DNA from: Owenia fusiformis
Lineage: Eukaryota > Annelida > Polychaeta > Sabellida > Oweniidae
Assembly: GCA_903813345.2 (NCBI GenBank)
Contig: CAIIXF020000354.1
Span: 1-20,912, forward strand
Length of the DNA: 20,912 nucleotides
Reading direction: 5' to 3'
In this document: one piece after another, positions 1 through 9,414 of the stretch
Position numbering within the stretch: the first letter of the stretch is position 1
Layout: each line of letters opens with the position of its first letter
Translations under genes and position numbers: made by a program
The notes under the pieces: model-generated
What the model was told of the DNA's origin: nothing
Database searches by the model: none
What the model saw: the letters and a program-made list of their open reading frames with translations, nothing else

Positions 1-128
1 ACCTTCTCGGGTTACTTTTGCTAAATCTGCATATTCTTTACCCAAATCACACATTAGTGTAGCTTGTTTCTCTACCTCCGTCTGTTTTGTTATTTCTTTT
101 CCTAAGTCATACATAGCTTGGGTAATCT
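1..128 (-). CDS. Partial helical exon, runs off left edge
   Basis: This is an open minus-strand exon of at least 42 codons that continues past the window edge. It follows a clear acceptor (TTTTTTCAG, ending at 129) with two bases that complete a phase-1 codon. The donor of the exon at 563-453 leaves one G, and G+AG gives a Glu codon, so the two exons join in frame. The product is rich in Glu, Lys, Ala and Leu and carries an imprecise internal duplication around DLGKE (seen twice, about 20 residues apart), which suggests an amphipathic helix or coiled coil. I recognise no family. It may belong to the same phase-1 gene as the exons at 15.8-18.7 kb, because strand, phase and composition match, but transcript evidence is missing. 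Confidence 0.6.
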
Positions 129-452
129 CTGAAAAAATAAATCTTTCCTCTCTTACATCAACTTATAATGAAAATAGTATTTCCGCACGTCCCATAAAAG
201 CATATATTTCCTTTGACTTCTGAATTAGAGTCTCAAACAGGAATTCATTCATTTTGTAAAAATCGAACCAGAAATAAACAATCCCATGTTTTCAAATGAT
301 GTGTCGATTTCTTATCTCTTGTCGACAACATTCGAAGACGAAAGTTCAATATATAATAATACTCACGCTCCTCCCCTTATCAACGTCCAGTTCCCGCACT
401 TTTCAATGACAATTTAAGAGGTTCATATATCAAAAATGACATTTTATCTCAC
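129..452 (-). other. Intron between the two left-edge exons
   Basis: This is a 324-nt phase-1 intron with donor AAAG|GTGAGA and acceptor TTTTTTCAG|AG on the minus strand. A 29-codon minus-strand open stretch starting with an ATG lies inside it (around 170-260), but I found no convincing acceptor for it, so I treat the whole segment as intron. Confidence 0.55.
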
Positions 453-563
453 CTTTAGACTCAGTGCCTTCAGGTATGTAGTCTATTTTCTCCTCATATG
501 TTCCTTTCTTTGCTTCATTTTTGGTGACACATATCTCCAGCAACTTCTTCAATTGTGAAATCC
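453..563 (-). CDS. Short helical phase-1 exon (LxKLLE type)
   Basis: This is a minus-strand exon of 111 nt (37 codons) with a near-consensus donor (AAAG|GTGAGA, GT at 452-451) and an acceptor CAAG after a T-rich tract. An alternative acceptor (CTAGCAG) would lengthen it to 580 but changes the phase. I prefer 563 because it makes the exon phase 1-1 like all the others. The product begins ISQLKKLLEICV and then turns hydrophilic. That layout resembles the short exons at 17409-17308 (LQKLLQWHEYM) and 15966-15850 (NMLLNLLQGYERL), each starting with a Leu-rich helix. No family was recognised. It is either a downstream part of the 2A-leader gene, with most of the intervening 15 kb made of mobile DNA, or a paralogue. 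Confidence 0.6.
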
Positions 564-883
564 CTTGAGTACAAACAAAACTGCTAGAATTGGCGTTACT
601 ATGACAACGAAAAATAAGTTGTACATGCGTACAGTACGTTCTACACGTACTGTACGCATACGCAAGGTCCTGAATATAAGTCACTTGACATTTACGTGCA
701 AAATGTCACCACCTACCATTTGTTACAGGAAATCTTGGTAATAAAAACAAAATGCCACTACATGTGGTGTGGTGAAATATTTATGGGAACTTTTGTTTTG
801 TTGTGTTGATTGTATCAATCCAAGCATTCGGTTCCAATTGTTTATATATTCCTCTATATTCATAATTGCATATATTACTAGAG
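564..883. other. Unassigned stretch with one strong hairpin
   Basis: No gene can be supported here. Open frames of 60-84 codons exist on both strands but lack coding character. The only structure seen is the inverted repeat annotated at 625-659. Confidence 0.4.
625..659. repeat. Perfect 15-bp inverted repeat, 5-nt loop
   Basis: Arms 625-639 (ATGCGTACAGTACGT) and 645-659 are exact reverse complements around the loop TCTAC. The arms also contain internal GTAC palindromes. The hairpin lies about 60 nt upstream (minus-strand sense) of the exon at 563-453, so it would be intronic. Function is unknown. Confidence 0.75.
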
Positions 884-1435
884 AATTTTCGTTATACGTA
901 ATTGGCCCCCTTACTAGATTCCTTATGTTTATATGTATAGCTTTTGTGTAATGCGTCATTACAACTTGCGCTCTCTATTCGTTAGGCTATACGTTTTTTA
1001 AAGATAGAACAGGAATCATAAGTTAGAAGTTTTGTTATCTTTTTTTCAGTGTCTTACATACATAATTGGTCTTTATTTACACCCAGTGACATACTGTTTG
1101 AACTTGATGTTCATTATGCCGGCCGTTGTTAATGTGATTATATCAGAATACAGAACCACAAGTAAAATAAAGTGTGCTAGTATTTTGAAAATACATTTTC
1201 ACATTGGTTATAGATTAACCGTTTTCGTTATACGTAATTGGCCCCTTATAAGATTCAATATACGTATACGTATAGTTTTTGCGTAATATATCAAAACATC
1301 CTGCGCTTTGTTCTCGCAAGGCAATACGTGTTCACGTATAGAACAGCGTTTATAAGTTAGTACTTTCCTTATCATACTTTTAGAACTTGAGTTCATAATG
1401 CTGGCCTTTACTTACGTGATTTACACTGTGGCTAG
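884..1435 (+). repeat. Diverged tandem duplication, two units
   Basis: Unit 1 (about 884-1150) and unit 2 (about 1219-1435) share blocks in the same order: TTTTCGTTATACGTAATTGG at both starts, then related blocks around ATAGAACAG, ATAAGTTAG, GAACTTGA and TTCATWATGCYGGCC. The offset is roughly 335 bp at the start and smaller towards the end, so there are indels. Short open frames in it are not conserved between units, so I read it as a non-coding repeat. Unit 2 ends next to the poly-A tail of LINE copy 1. Confidence 0.65.
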
Positions 1436-1465
1436 TCGATCTATGTGGATGCAGTCATTTATATG

Positions 1466-3559
1466 TTTTTTTGTTTTTTTTTATATTTGATTTATTTCAT
1501 AGTAAAATAGAATTATTACATACACATGTTGCGGCTTTGCAATGAAGCATTATAAGCCACAATTAAATAATAACAAGATTTAAAAAGAAAGTATGACAAT
1601 GAATTTGCAATAAACAAAAGAATTATTGTGTACAAAATTATACAGTTGGTGGTGGAAGAAATACTTACACGCTTGCACACCTTTGAATAAAAGCTGAGGT
1701 GAGCCTTAAAATTTCAATATTAACTTCTTTTGGCAGACTTCTGTCTCCATACAAAAACAATGATAATTTGTCTTGCTGGTTTTTAAATGCTGGGTAATTA
1801 AAATTTAGAAGAGTAAGTGCATCCTCTAAATCTTTAAGATATTGTGATCTAAGGTTACAAGAGAACATGACATGAATGGATGTTTCATTGCTATACCCAC
1901 ATTTGCATGTAGGGGATGGTACATTAGTAAAATTGTGGGCGTAAAAATGGGACTGGAAGATCAGATCACAGTGCACCTTGTTCAGAGAAATTTCTTGGCT
2001 CCTTGTCAAGGAGATCTCAGAGGAATTAATGATATAAGTAGTCATTAATTTTTTCTTTACATTCGATTTAAAAATATTTAGATTTGGTGATTCTTTAATT
2101 TCGGGTGGGAGAGACTCCCAGTCAATGATGGATTTAAATACGCATGATCTATTTGAAAATGTTGAGGTTTTGATTGGAATTTGGTAGTCACGACTTCTTC
2201 GTGTTATTGATGGAAGATTTCTACGATATTGATTAAAAATGCTCAAAACGTAGGATGGAAGTTTATTGTTGTAAGCTCGGTACATCAGGAAAAGTCTATG
2301 CATTTGTCTTCTATCAGATAGCTTTGGCCAATTTAAGCAGTTAAAGACTTTTGTTGAAGATGTTCCATGTAGTATACCTGAGCAAATGCAGGCTGCTTTG
2401 TAGTATAATTGATCAATGGATTTTAATTTATTCATATTTGCACAACCATAAAGAATATCGCAATAGTCGAAAATTGGAAGTATGAAAGATTTGAAGATTA
2501 ATTCCAGGTGTTTTCCATTTAATTTGTTGCTTAGAGATTTAAGTGGGTTTAATAGTTTATCAATCCTCTTGGTGAGCTCTGTGATGTGTTGGTCAAAAGT
2601 TAGGTGTTTGTCTAGTATGAGACCTAAATGTTTATGATGATCAACTCGAGGTAGAACATCATTACCAATTTTGAGGTCAGGAACGTTATATTCACATTTC
2701 CTTGGGTTTGAGAAAATTATGTCTTTGCTTTTAGAGGCCTTAAAGTTCATTTTCCATGTCTTGGACCATTGGAAAATTGAATTAAGATCAGATTGTAAAA
2801 TTGTGTTACTTTCAATGAGATTTGATTTGGAATATGGTTGGTATAGAGATGTGTCATCTGCATAAATATAGCATTTGCTTGATAAAGTTTCAGGGAGATC
2901 ATTTATATAAATCAGGAAGAGTAGGGGTCCAAGAATAGAGCCTTGTGGAACGCCAGCATTTATATAATCCTCATCGCTCAAAACAGACTCTTGACCATCA
3001 AGGATAACTTTTGCTTGTCTCTTAAAAAGATATGATGCTAAAAGTGATAGAATACTTGGGCCAATTCCATAAGATTCAAGTTTTTTTAGTAGCAAAGAAT
3101 GAGGTAAGGTGTCAAACGCAGCTGAAATGTCTAAATAAACCCCCCTTACATTTCCCCCAGATTCTATTTCATTTGTTATAAAATCAATAATTTTCCATTT
3201 TTGAGGAAAGGCTTGAAGAATAAACATTTTGTTGAACAGTTTAGATAAAATGGGAGAGAGGGCTGGTGCTGCCATTTTTAACATTCTATTACTTATCATG
3301 TCAGGGCCGGTTGCTTTATTTATGTTTAATGAAAGTAGTATTTCAAAAATCTCGGATTCATGGGTCGAAAGTATGTCAATTTGATTTGGAGTTCTGAGAT
3401 TCAAAGAAATATTTCCAGCTTCTCCATCTAAATGAAAGTTTTTTATGAAGTGTTCCAAAAATAAATTTGCCTTCTCATTGCCTCTGGAAATACAATTTCC
3501 ATTGTGGTCAAACAAAAACGGTATTTTTGAATTTTTAGATCTTCCCAAAAGTTTTGATA
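1466..3559 (-). mobile_element. LINE copy 1, CR1/Jockey-like, 5'-truncated
   Basis: This is a non-LTR retrotransposon remnant on the minus strand. The 3' end is marked by AATAAA followed by an A-rich tail (T-rich on the plus strand at 1466-1482). The 5' end is a truncation at about 3559, directly against the poly-A tail of LINE copy 2. It holds one long frame (reverse transcriptase and C-terminal domain) and about 180 nt of 3' UTR. No endonuclease is present. As an insertion it would be sense-oriented within the proposed minus-strand host gene. Confidence 0.85.
1665..3559 (-). pseudogene. LINE reverse transcriptase with internal deletion
   Basis: This is a 627-codon open frame (residues counted from a non-ATG codon at 3548; the frame is open to the truncation at 3559). 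In order it shows the linker upstream of RT (KATGPDMISNRMLK, ~78-91), RT motif A (LDISAAFD, ~139-146), the PQGS motif (GVPQGSILGP, ~199-208), the catalytic YADD box (~229-232), the RT thumb, and a C-terminal Cys/His motif CxCG...H...C (~548-564). After QKWKI (~120) the protein jumps straight to IDFITNEIES. The RT fingers motifs that normally lie there, roughly 70-90 residues in this family, are missing in frame. The frame is otherwise intact, so the copy is fairly young. It should be dead: no endonuclease, no fingers, no 5' end. Confidence 0.85.
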
Positions 3560-4945
3560 TTTTTTTTTTTATAGGTTATGTTTTATTTATCAATACTATC
3601 ATTTCACAATGTCCGACAATGGGCCAAGGCCATTGGCATTAGTGGCCCATGTCGATTTTCACACATACACATTTTTACAATTTCTAAAATAGAGTTAAGT
3701 AGGCACATAAAAATCAAGTTATTTTAGGCTGCTGAACACTCAGCATGACAATACATGTAAGTTACATGTTACATTTCACACCAAATATATAAACTTAAAC
3801 ATAGTCTACAATTAAAGAAATAAAGTTAGCAGATGTTGTGACTATAAGCTTGTTAGTTTCAATTTTATATGTTGAGCCACCATATAACAATGTATCTAGT
3901 TTCTCTTTTGCGTTTAGTTTGTTATAATGGTGAATGTTGAAATTGGGTATCCCTGCAAGGTCGAGTGCTAGTTGTTCCCTAAGATCAAGTAAAAGGGGGC
4001 AAGAAAAGAACAGGTGTTGGGTTGTCTGAGATCGAAAGCCGCACAAGCATTGAGGATTAACATTATTGAATTGATGCTGGAACTTATGGTAACGAAAAAT
4101 GAAATCACATCTGGTTTTATTTAGCACTATTTCAGCTTGCCTGTCTAAATTCAAATGAACTGTGTCAATTTGGGTCTTCTTTGGAAATAAATGTTTTTTA
4201 AGATGATATTTAAAAGTGCGCTTTATTGGAATGGTTTTGAGTTGATCAGGTAATGTGTCCCTCTCCCATTCAGATATAGAAGAAACTACAGTACCGCGTC
4301 TAGTTTTTTCAGATTGTTTCACGGGTACAATAAAATGGGGCGTTTTTCTTAAGGCTCGCGTTGGCCTCTTGTTTCGGTACGTATTGAAAATATTTGAAAT
4401 GTATGGAGGGGCATTTCCATAATAAACATCATGCATTAATAACAGTTTCTTTTGTTTTCTTTTTTCCGATAATGGAGCCCAGTTTAGAATTTTCAGAACT
4501 TTGTTTGTATTTGTTCCCTTGGTACAGCCGCTAACAATAAGGGCTGCCTTATAGTGAAGCCTGTCCAATTTCAAGAGTTCGTGTTTTGGAGCTGCATCAA
4601 ATAAAACTGAGCCGTATTCTAAATGGGGTAAAATAAAGGACATATACATAGTTTCAAGGTGTTTGCTTGCAATCTTATATTTTAAGCAATTAAATGGATT
4701 TAGCATCTTGTCTATTTTGATACGGAGTTGGGTTATGTGTTCGGTGAAAGACAGAGCATCATCTAAAATTACACCCAGGTGGCAATGTGAATCTTGTCTT
4801 GCTACAGTTTCACCATTTATGGTAACTGGCTCAAACTGCCTCTTGAAACGACATCTACTCCTAAATATCAATTCTTTACTTTTAGATGCTTTGAATTTCA
4901 ACTTCCACAAATCGGACCATTCAGACAACTTATCAAGATCAAATT
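3560..4945 (-). mobile_element. LINE copy 2, 5'-truncated in RT
   Basis: This is a second minus-strand LINE fragment. The 3' end is an AATAAA-like signal followed by an 11-nt A tract (T tract at 3560-3570 on the plus strand). The coding part ends at about 4945, where it meets the (TTTA)n tail of LINE copy 3. It carries only the RT thumb and C-terminal domain plus a ~220-nt 3' UTR. Its protein is clearly diverged from copy 1, so it is a different subfamily. Confidence 0.82.
3795..4945 (-). pseudogene. LINE C-terminal fragment (RT thumb and Cys/His domain)
   Basis: This is an open frame of about 380 codons that starts abruptly at the truncation point (QFDLDKLSEWSDLWKL). That is the segment which normally follows the YADD box in CR1/Jockey-type elements; the conserved FKASKSKELIF is seen just after it. 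The thumb block (HCHLGVILDDALSF, LPHLEYGSVLFDAAP, LDRLHYKAALIVSG) aligns by eye with copy 1 (HKHLGLILDKHLTF, LPIFDYCDILYGCAN, IDQLYYKAACICSG). The C-terminal motif CLCG...H...C lies at about residues 294-310. No catalytic residues remain. There is no in-frame stop, which suggests recent insertion. Confidence 0.82.
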
Positions 4946-4947
4946 GT

Positions 4948-4984
4948 ATTTATTTATTTATTTATTTATTTATTCATTTATTTA
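4948..4984 (-). repeat. (TTTA)n, microsatellite tail of LINE copy 3
   Basis: Eight or more TTTA units with one TTCA variant (AAATn on the minus strand) end the element. Short tandem repeats at the 3' end in place of poly-A are typical of CR1/L2-type LINEs, and this contrasts with the A tails of copies 1 and 2. Confidence 0.85.
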
Positions 4985-4985
4985 C

Positions 4986-5032
4986 GTGTCACCTATCTAA
5001 GATAGCCAGCCCTACCTGGGCTTATGAGACAC
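4986..5032 (-). other. Predicted three-way RNA junction in LINE 3' UTR
   Basis: An outer stem (GTGTC 4986-4990 with GACAC 5028-5032) encloses two hairpins: CTATCT/AGATAG (4993-4998 and 5000-5005) and AGCCC/GGGCT (5008-5012 and 5018-5022). It sits immediately before the terminal tandem repeat. In several LINE families such 3' structures are what the reverse transcriptase recognises when it primes on target DNA; that role is inferred here. Confidence 0.6.
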
Positions 5033-5114
5033 ATTTTACATAAGTTATATAATATTAATACATAATAATTTTAACAATACAAATATAAAATTAGTGCAGT
5101 TCAGCTCAACATCA

Positions 5115-5828
5115 TTATTGATTTTGATTTTTAAATAAAACTCTTTTCCTTATATAGAATATTTTTTGCAAATACTTTCCAAAGCATTTAATATATTTTT
5201 TATTTTCAAAGATATCTTTAAAGGAATTGTCTTTGATTTCTTGAAGGAAAGATTTTCGATCTTCTGAATAATGCGAACACTCAAATACAAAATGCGTTTC
5301 ATTTTCAATTTCATTTGAGTTACAAATTTGGCACTGTCTTTGATTTACTGGAGTTTTCGGTTGAGTAAATCTCCCCGTTTCTATTGCTAAAGGAAGTATA
5401 CCAGTTCTTAACTGAGCTATTAAAGAGCGTTCACCCCTTGTCAATGATGATGTAAGTAAATACTGTTCTATTGGACAGTCATGTTTAAAAGTTAGGTAAG
5501 TCCTCAATTTGGGTTGTGATTCAATATCTGTACGTAATTTTTCTTGTAATTTTAATTTTAGTTTTCTCTTAACAATGCTGATGTTAACATATTGTTTCTG
5601 GTTATAATGATCATTCATCCCTAACTCATTGAAAATTGATTTTATATCTGAACACCATCCATTAGGTTGATTATAGTCAATATTAAATATTTTTTTGGTG
5701 AGTCTATTATTTTCCATGAATGTGAATCTATTCCATAGACGCACAATATCTAGTGTTCTAGTGTCTTTCGGGGTAAGCCAGCCAGAATCGCTATATAGAG
5801 CAGGAATTGAAGCGTATCTATGAACGCC
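5115..5828 (-). pseudogene. LINE copy 3 C-terminal domain
   Basis: This is a 238-codon frame that begins GVHRYASIPALYSDSGW. This block follows the RT thumb in many CR1/Jockey-like proteins and leads into the RLWNRF segment. A Cys/His motif CQIC...H...C lies at about residues 167-185, and a basic tail ends the protein. It is joined to the RT remnant (EIQ) by a deletion that also shifts the frame by one, so it cannot be translated with the upstream part. The whole RT thumb is missing between them. Confidence 0.82.
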
Positions 5829-6591
5829 CATTGTATTTCCCGTTGAGCTTCAGTTAGATCTTTGTCCTTATCAACTTTAAAAAATATAGAACTGTCGTCA
5901 GCATATAAGAACATTTTACCATTTCTAATGACTTCCGGTAGATCATTTATATACAAAAGGAAGAATTTTGATATGATGGACCAATAAGACATGCTTCCAT
6001 GTTTATACGAATTGAGCTTGTGGCGCAAATTTGAATCATGAATTTGCTTAGCTTCCTCTATGGCATTGTCAACTATTGTGCATTGTTCATTGTATTTTTG
6101 AAGGTAGGTCAAGTTATGGGTTTTTCTAAATTTATAATGTAACTTATTTCTTTTATTTATCAGGGTTTTAATTTTGTCATTAAACCAAGGTTTGTCAGTG
6201 GATTTGAATTTAATTACTGAGTTTGGGATCAGGTCAGAGAATATTTTCAAAAGGTTATCGCTAAGCTGTTCCACAAGGTTATCAATATCGTTTACCGATT
6301 CTATTAACTGTTCCAAATTTGCTTCGCGTATTGTACTGTTAAGTAATGTAATATCTGTTTTGGAATAGTACCAAACCCGTCTTGAGTATGGCGCCTCTTT
6401 CAAAGTAGTAAAACAACAGTCAGTAGATAAAGTACTATGATCTGTGTATCCAATTGGAGGTTTAACTGTTGTATTGCTTATTTGATCGGGGTTGTTTGTA
6501 AATAAAAGATCAATACATGACCTACTTAAATTTGTAACTCGTGTCGGCTCATCTATAAGTTGAAAAAGACCTAACGACTCTGAATAATCAT
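5829..6591 (-). pseudogene. LINE copy 3 endonuclease C-terminus, linker, RT remnant
   Basis: This is one open frame reading from the inverted-repeat element into the LINE. First comes the end of the endonuclease (GLFQLIDEPTRVTNLSRSCIDLLFTN and the Asp-His pair in GYTDHSTL, split here for length), then a basic linker with PWFNDKIKTLINKRNKLHYK, then YWSIISKF. At that point the sequence jumps directly to FLLYINDLPEV and the YADD box (FLYADDSSIF), so about 200 or more residues of RT including motif A and the PQGS motif are absent. After EIQ a second deletion leads to the C-terminal domain in another frame. Confidence 0.8.
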
Positions 6592-6592
6592 A

Positions 6593-7729
6593 CCCTCTGT
6601 ATCAAAAGTCTTTTCCTATTGAGAAAATCCTTAAATAACTTTTGTATAAGGCAAGTAAACTTAATGAAACTTTCCACGCATAATTTGAGGCATATAATAC
6701 ACCCTCTGTGAAAATTTGGAGACAATTGATTGATTTTTACTCAAAATATCACATATAGAACATAGTGTATACCAAAAACACCAATGTGACTTTTTCCAAG
6801 TTTGTGACGTCAAACTTACCTAAGATTGCCAAACTGACCAGAATCAGGTTGCTCTGTAAAAGTATGCAGACAAAAGTCTTTATATATAAAATGCTAATTA
6901 TGAGCAGAATGTGTTATTAAATATACAAAATTGTACTCTGAATGTCCTCATACATTTTACTAACAGCCCTGGACCATGCTGTACTCCACTTAACCCTTTC
7001 CTGACCAAAATTATTTGAGGAATTCAGAAATATGTTGTCACAATAAGAACTGCTATCCTTAATATATCAATGTTCGGTGCATTATGATTCAGAATTATTG
7101 CAATAAAATGGAAATATGATAGATTCTTTTGAATTAAATACCAAAAGTACATCAAGAATATTTAGAAGATAAACCCCTGAGAAAATCATATTGACACATT
7201 AGTCACAAAATTATACTTATTGATTTCATTGGGCAGGAAAGTGGTAAATATTAAGGAAATATGGCATAACAATGAACAGTTAGGCAATACTGTTCTAAGA
7301 CCCAAGTGTAAGGACTTTTGCATTGTTATTATACAGCTTTCAGTGACACCTTTATTTTATGAAATATACAACTCTCGTGAACAGGATCATTTGTAAAGTC
7401 TATAACATATTCTGATTGCTCATTATTAGCATATTATATATAATTACCTTTGTCCACTTAGTTTTGCAGAGCAGCCTGACTTTGGTCAGTTTGGCAAATT
7501 TGGGTAAGTTTGACGTCACAAACTTGGAAAAGTCACATCGGTGTTTTTGGTATATGCTATGTTCTATTTGTGATATTTTGAGTAAAAATCAATCAATTGT
7601 CTCCAAATTTTCACAGAGGGTGTACTATATGCCTCAAATTATGCATGTAAAGTTTCATTAAGTTTACTTGCCTTATACAAAAGTTATTTAAGGGTTTTCT
7701 CAATAGGAAAATACTTTTGATACAGAGGG
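6593..7729. mobile_element. Non-autonomous TA-flanked inverted-repeat element (mariner-like)
   Basis: This 1137-bp element is bounded by CCCTCTGTATCAAAAGT and its reverse complement, with a TA duplicated on both sides (6591-6592 and 7730-7731). The terminal inverted repeats are about 265 bp long and close to identical (6593-~6858 and ~7466-7729), so they are a large part of the element. The central ~600 bp has no transposase-like frame. TA target sites and this end sequence point to the Tc1/mariner superfamily. Removing the element and one TA rejoins the LINE endonuclease frame exactly. Confidence 0.88.
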
Positions 7730-7731
7730 TA

Positions 7732-8258
7732 TAGTATTTTACCTGCTGAGTTTTCATTATCTAATGCCCACCAGCTTTTACACCTGGCATTAAAATCACC
7801 TTTTATCAGCATTAAGTCTATTTTAGAGTGAAGCAATTTACTACATGTAATGGAAAATCTACTAAAAAAATCCTGAGTCTCAGCTTGGTTTTGAGATGGT
7901 GAACGATAGTATGTGCCAAAAAGAATTGATTTAAAATTGATTTTAACTTCCACCCAGATAGAATCACCAAAGTCATTCATGCAGTCATGGCTAATTTTGA
8001 AAGGAATATCTTCATGGATATAAACTAATAACCCAAGATTTTTATTTAAATAGACTGGTGCATGGAATCCATCAATAGAATAGTTATGTGAAATTTCTTC
8101 ATTTGAAAGGTTTCCAACTTCACACAAACCAATAATTTTACTATTGTTAATATGTATATGATCTTTTAAAGCACTAAATCTGCTATTATCATTTGCTTTA
8201 ATACTATTCATATTTGAAAAAAGGAAATTGGTAAGATCTAAATTTTTTCTAGGGCAAA
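7732..8258 (-). pseudogene. LINE copy 3 AP-endonuclease, N-terminal part
   Basis: This frame reads into the element from about 8256 (FCPRKNLDLTNFLFSNMNSI). It contains the expected endonuclease landmarks: the catalytic Glu in IIGLCEVG, GLLVYIHEDIPFK, the substrate-side YRSPSQ and the catalytic GDFNA. The coding sequence is cut at GKIL by the 6593-7729 insertion and resumes at 6591. This domain nicks target DNA to prime reverse transcription. Here it is inactive because it is split and lacks the RT core downstream. No start codon context is preserved at the truncated 5' end; the first ATG in frame is at 8211. Confidence 0.82.
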
Positions 8259-8296
8259 ATATATATATGTAATATATGTATATGTATATGTTATGT
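8259..8296. repeat. TA-rich microsatellite
   Basis: A run of ATATAT, TGTATATG and related units adjoins the 5' truncation of LINE copy 3. It may be the target in which that LINE integrated. Confidence 0.65.
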
Positions 8297-9414
8297 ATCG
8301 TGGGTGCTCGCGTACATTATAGTGAATGGGATCATTGCAAAAATATGACAGCAAATCGAGGTAAGTGATCTCAGAGTTTCTACTTAACATTGTGACTTGA
8401 AATCTTGCATACATATTCAATATACATAGTATGACAATGTGTAAAAGTTTCAGCTACCATATTCCTGTTATAAGGAAGATATTTGAAAAACATTTCGTAT
8501 ACGTCAACATATATGTATAAAATGGATGCACCTATGTATCATTTCGATTCAGAACGGTAACAAATGGATGCTTTAATAAATTATACTTGTATCATGATGA
8601 TTTATTTACTAATGAACAACTGGCCAGATTTTCTTTGTATCCATTGTTTGGATAAACAGTCCTCATTCAGTAAAGTAATTAGCCACCCTATTACAAGTAG
8701 TCTAAAGACACCCTCATGAAAAACATGAAAATACTATATATAAACCCATCAACTGGAAAATGCCATTACAGATGAAATGAAGGACCCACGGTCCTGTGCT
8801 CACACAGTGTAGAACCTTCAGAGGAATGTATATCCTGATTTTCAAACAAAAGTCTTGGTAAATATGAGATCAATAAAAGATGAGTCCATTGTTGTTGGTT
8901 CAGATATGATTTGTTGTTGTCAAAGGAAAAACTATGATTTTGACCTAGATTTTGACCTAGGCCTTTTAGTGTCCAAATTTTGAAGGAAAGCAGATTTTGA
9001 GGACGGCTTCTATTGTAGATTCTTATTAAGTTGGCTGCATCCAAGCTGTATCTAGTGTTGTGTTGTTACAATTGATAATTTTCTCAAGCCCCTTTGACTT
9101 AACATGGGATACCAACATAGCGATTTTTGAGATTTCAAAATGCCATAACTTCCGAACCGCAAGTCGGATCAAAATCTGGTTTGCAGATTCGGATTCCTTG
9201 GACAATTCTTCACATATTTCATAACTCATACATTGAATTCCAAGAATTTTTTTATTGTGACCTACTTTTCGGATGCCATATCTCAAAATCGGTAAGAGTG
9301 GTAAAAAACAACTTGCCTGTAGGGATTAGCTTTTTTCCAAGGAACATGATTAAAAAAACGGAGCAAAAATATTAAAGGACGACTAAGAAAATTGAAAAAA
9401 TGACAAAGTACTGG
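8297..9414. other. Unassigned; old repeat-like sequence
   Basis: No gene can be supported. Open frames of 60-92 codons lie on both strands without motifs, splice sites or neighbours that would argue for coding. Two TTTTGACCTAG units at 8937-8964 foreshadow the GACCT-rich minisatellite downstream. Confidence 0.35.

Larger units (their letters stand above)
4946..8258 (-). mobile_element. LINE copy 3 with endonuclease, deleted and interrupted
   Basis: This is a third minus-strand LINE, of a further subfamily. It contains an AP-endonuclease domain (8250-7732 plus 6591 downward), a linker, a short RT remnant and a C-terminal domain, then a 3' UTR with a branched secondary structure and a (TTTA)n tail. 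A TA-flanked inverted-repeat element (6593-7729) splits the endonuclease. Two internal deletions remove most of the RT. The 5' end stops at about 8258 beside a TA-rich microsatellite. It is the most complete of the three in domain terms, yet the RT core is gone. Confidence 0.85.

Noticed and set aside
170-262. Possible small minus-strand exon (MNEFLFETLIQKSKEIYAF)
   Set aside because: Helix-like composition, but no acceptor in a fitting phase and only a poor donor. The flanking exons already join in frame without it.
8766-9286. Two overlapping minus-strand frames of 86-92 codons
   Set aside because: No motif, splice signal or coding bias; sequence looks like old repeat DNA.
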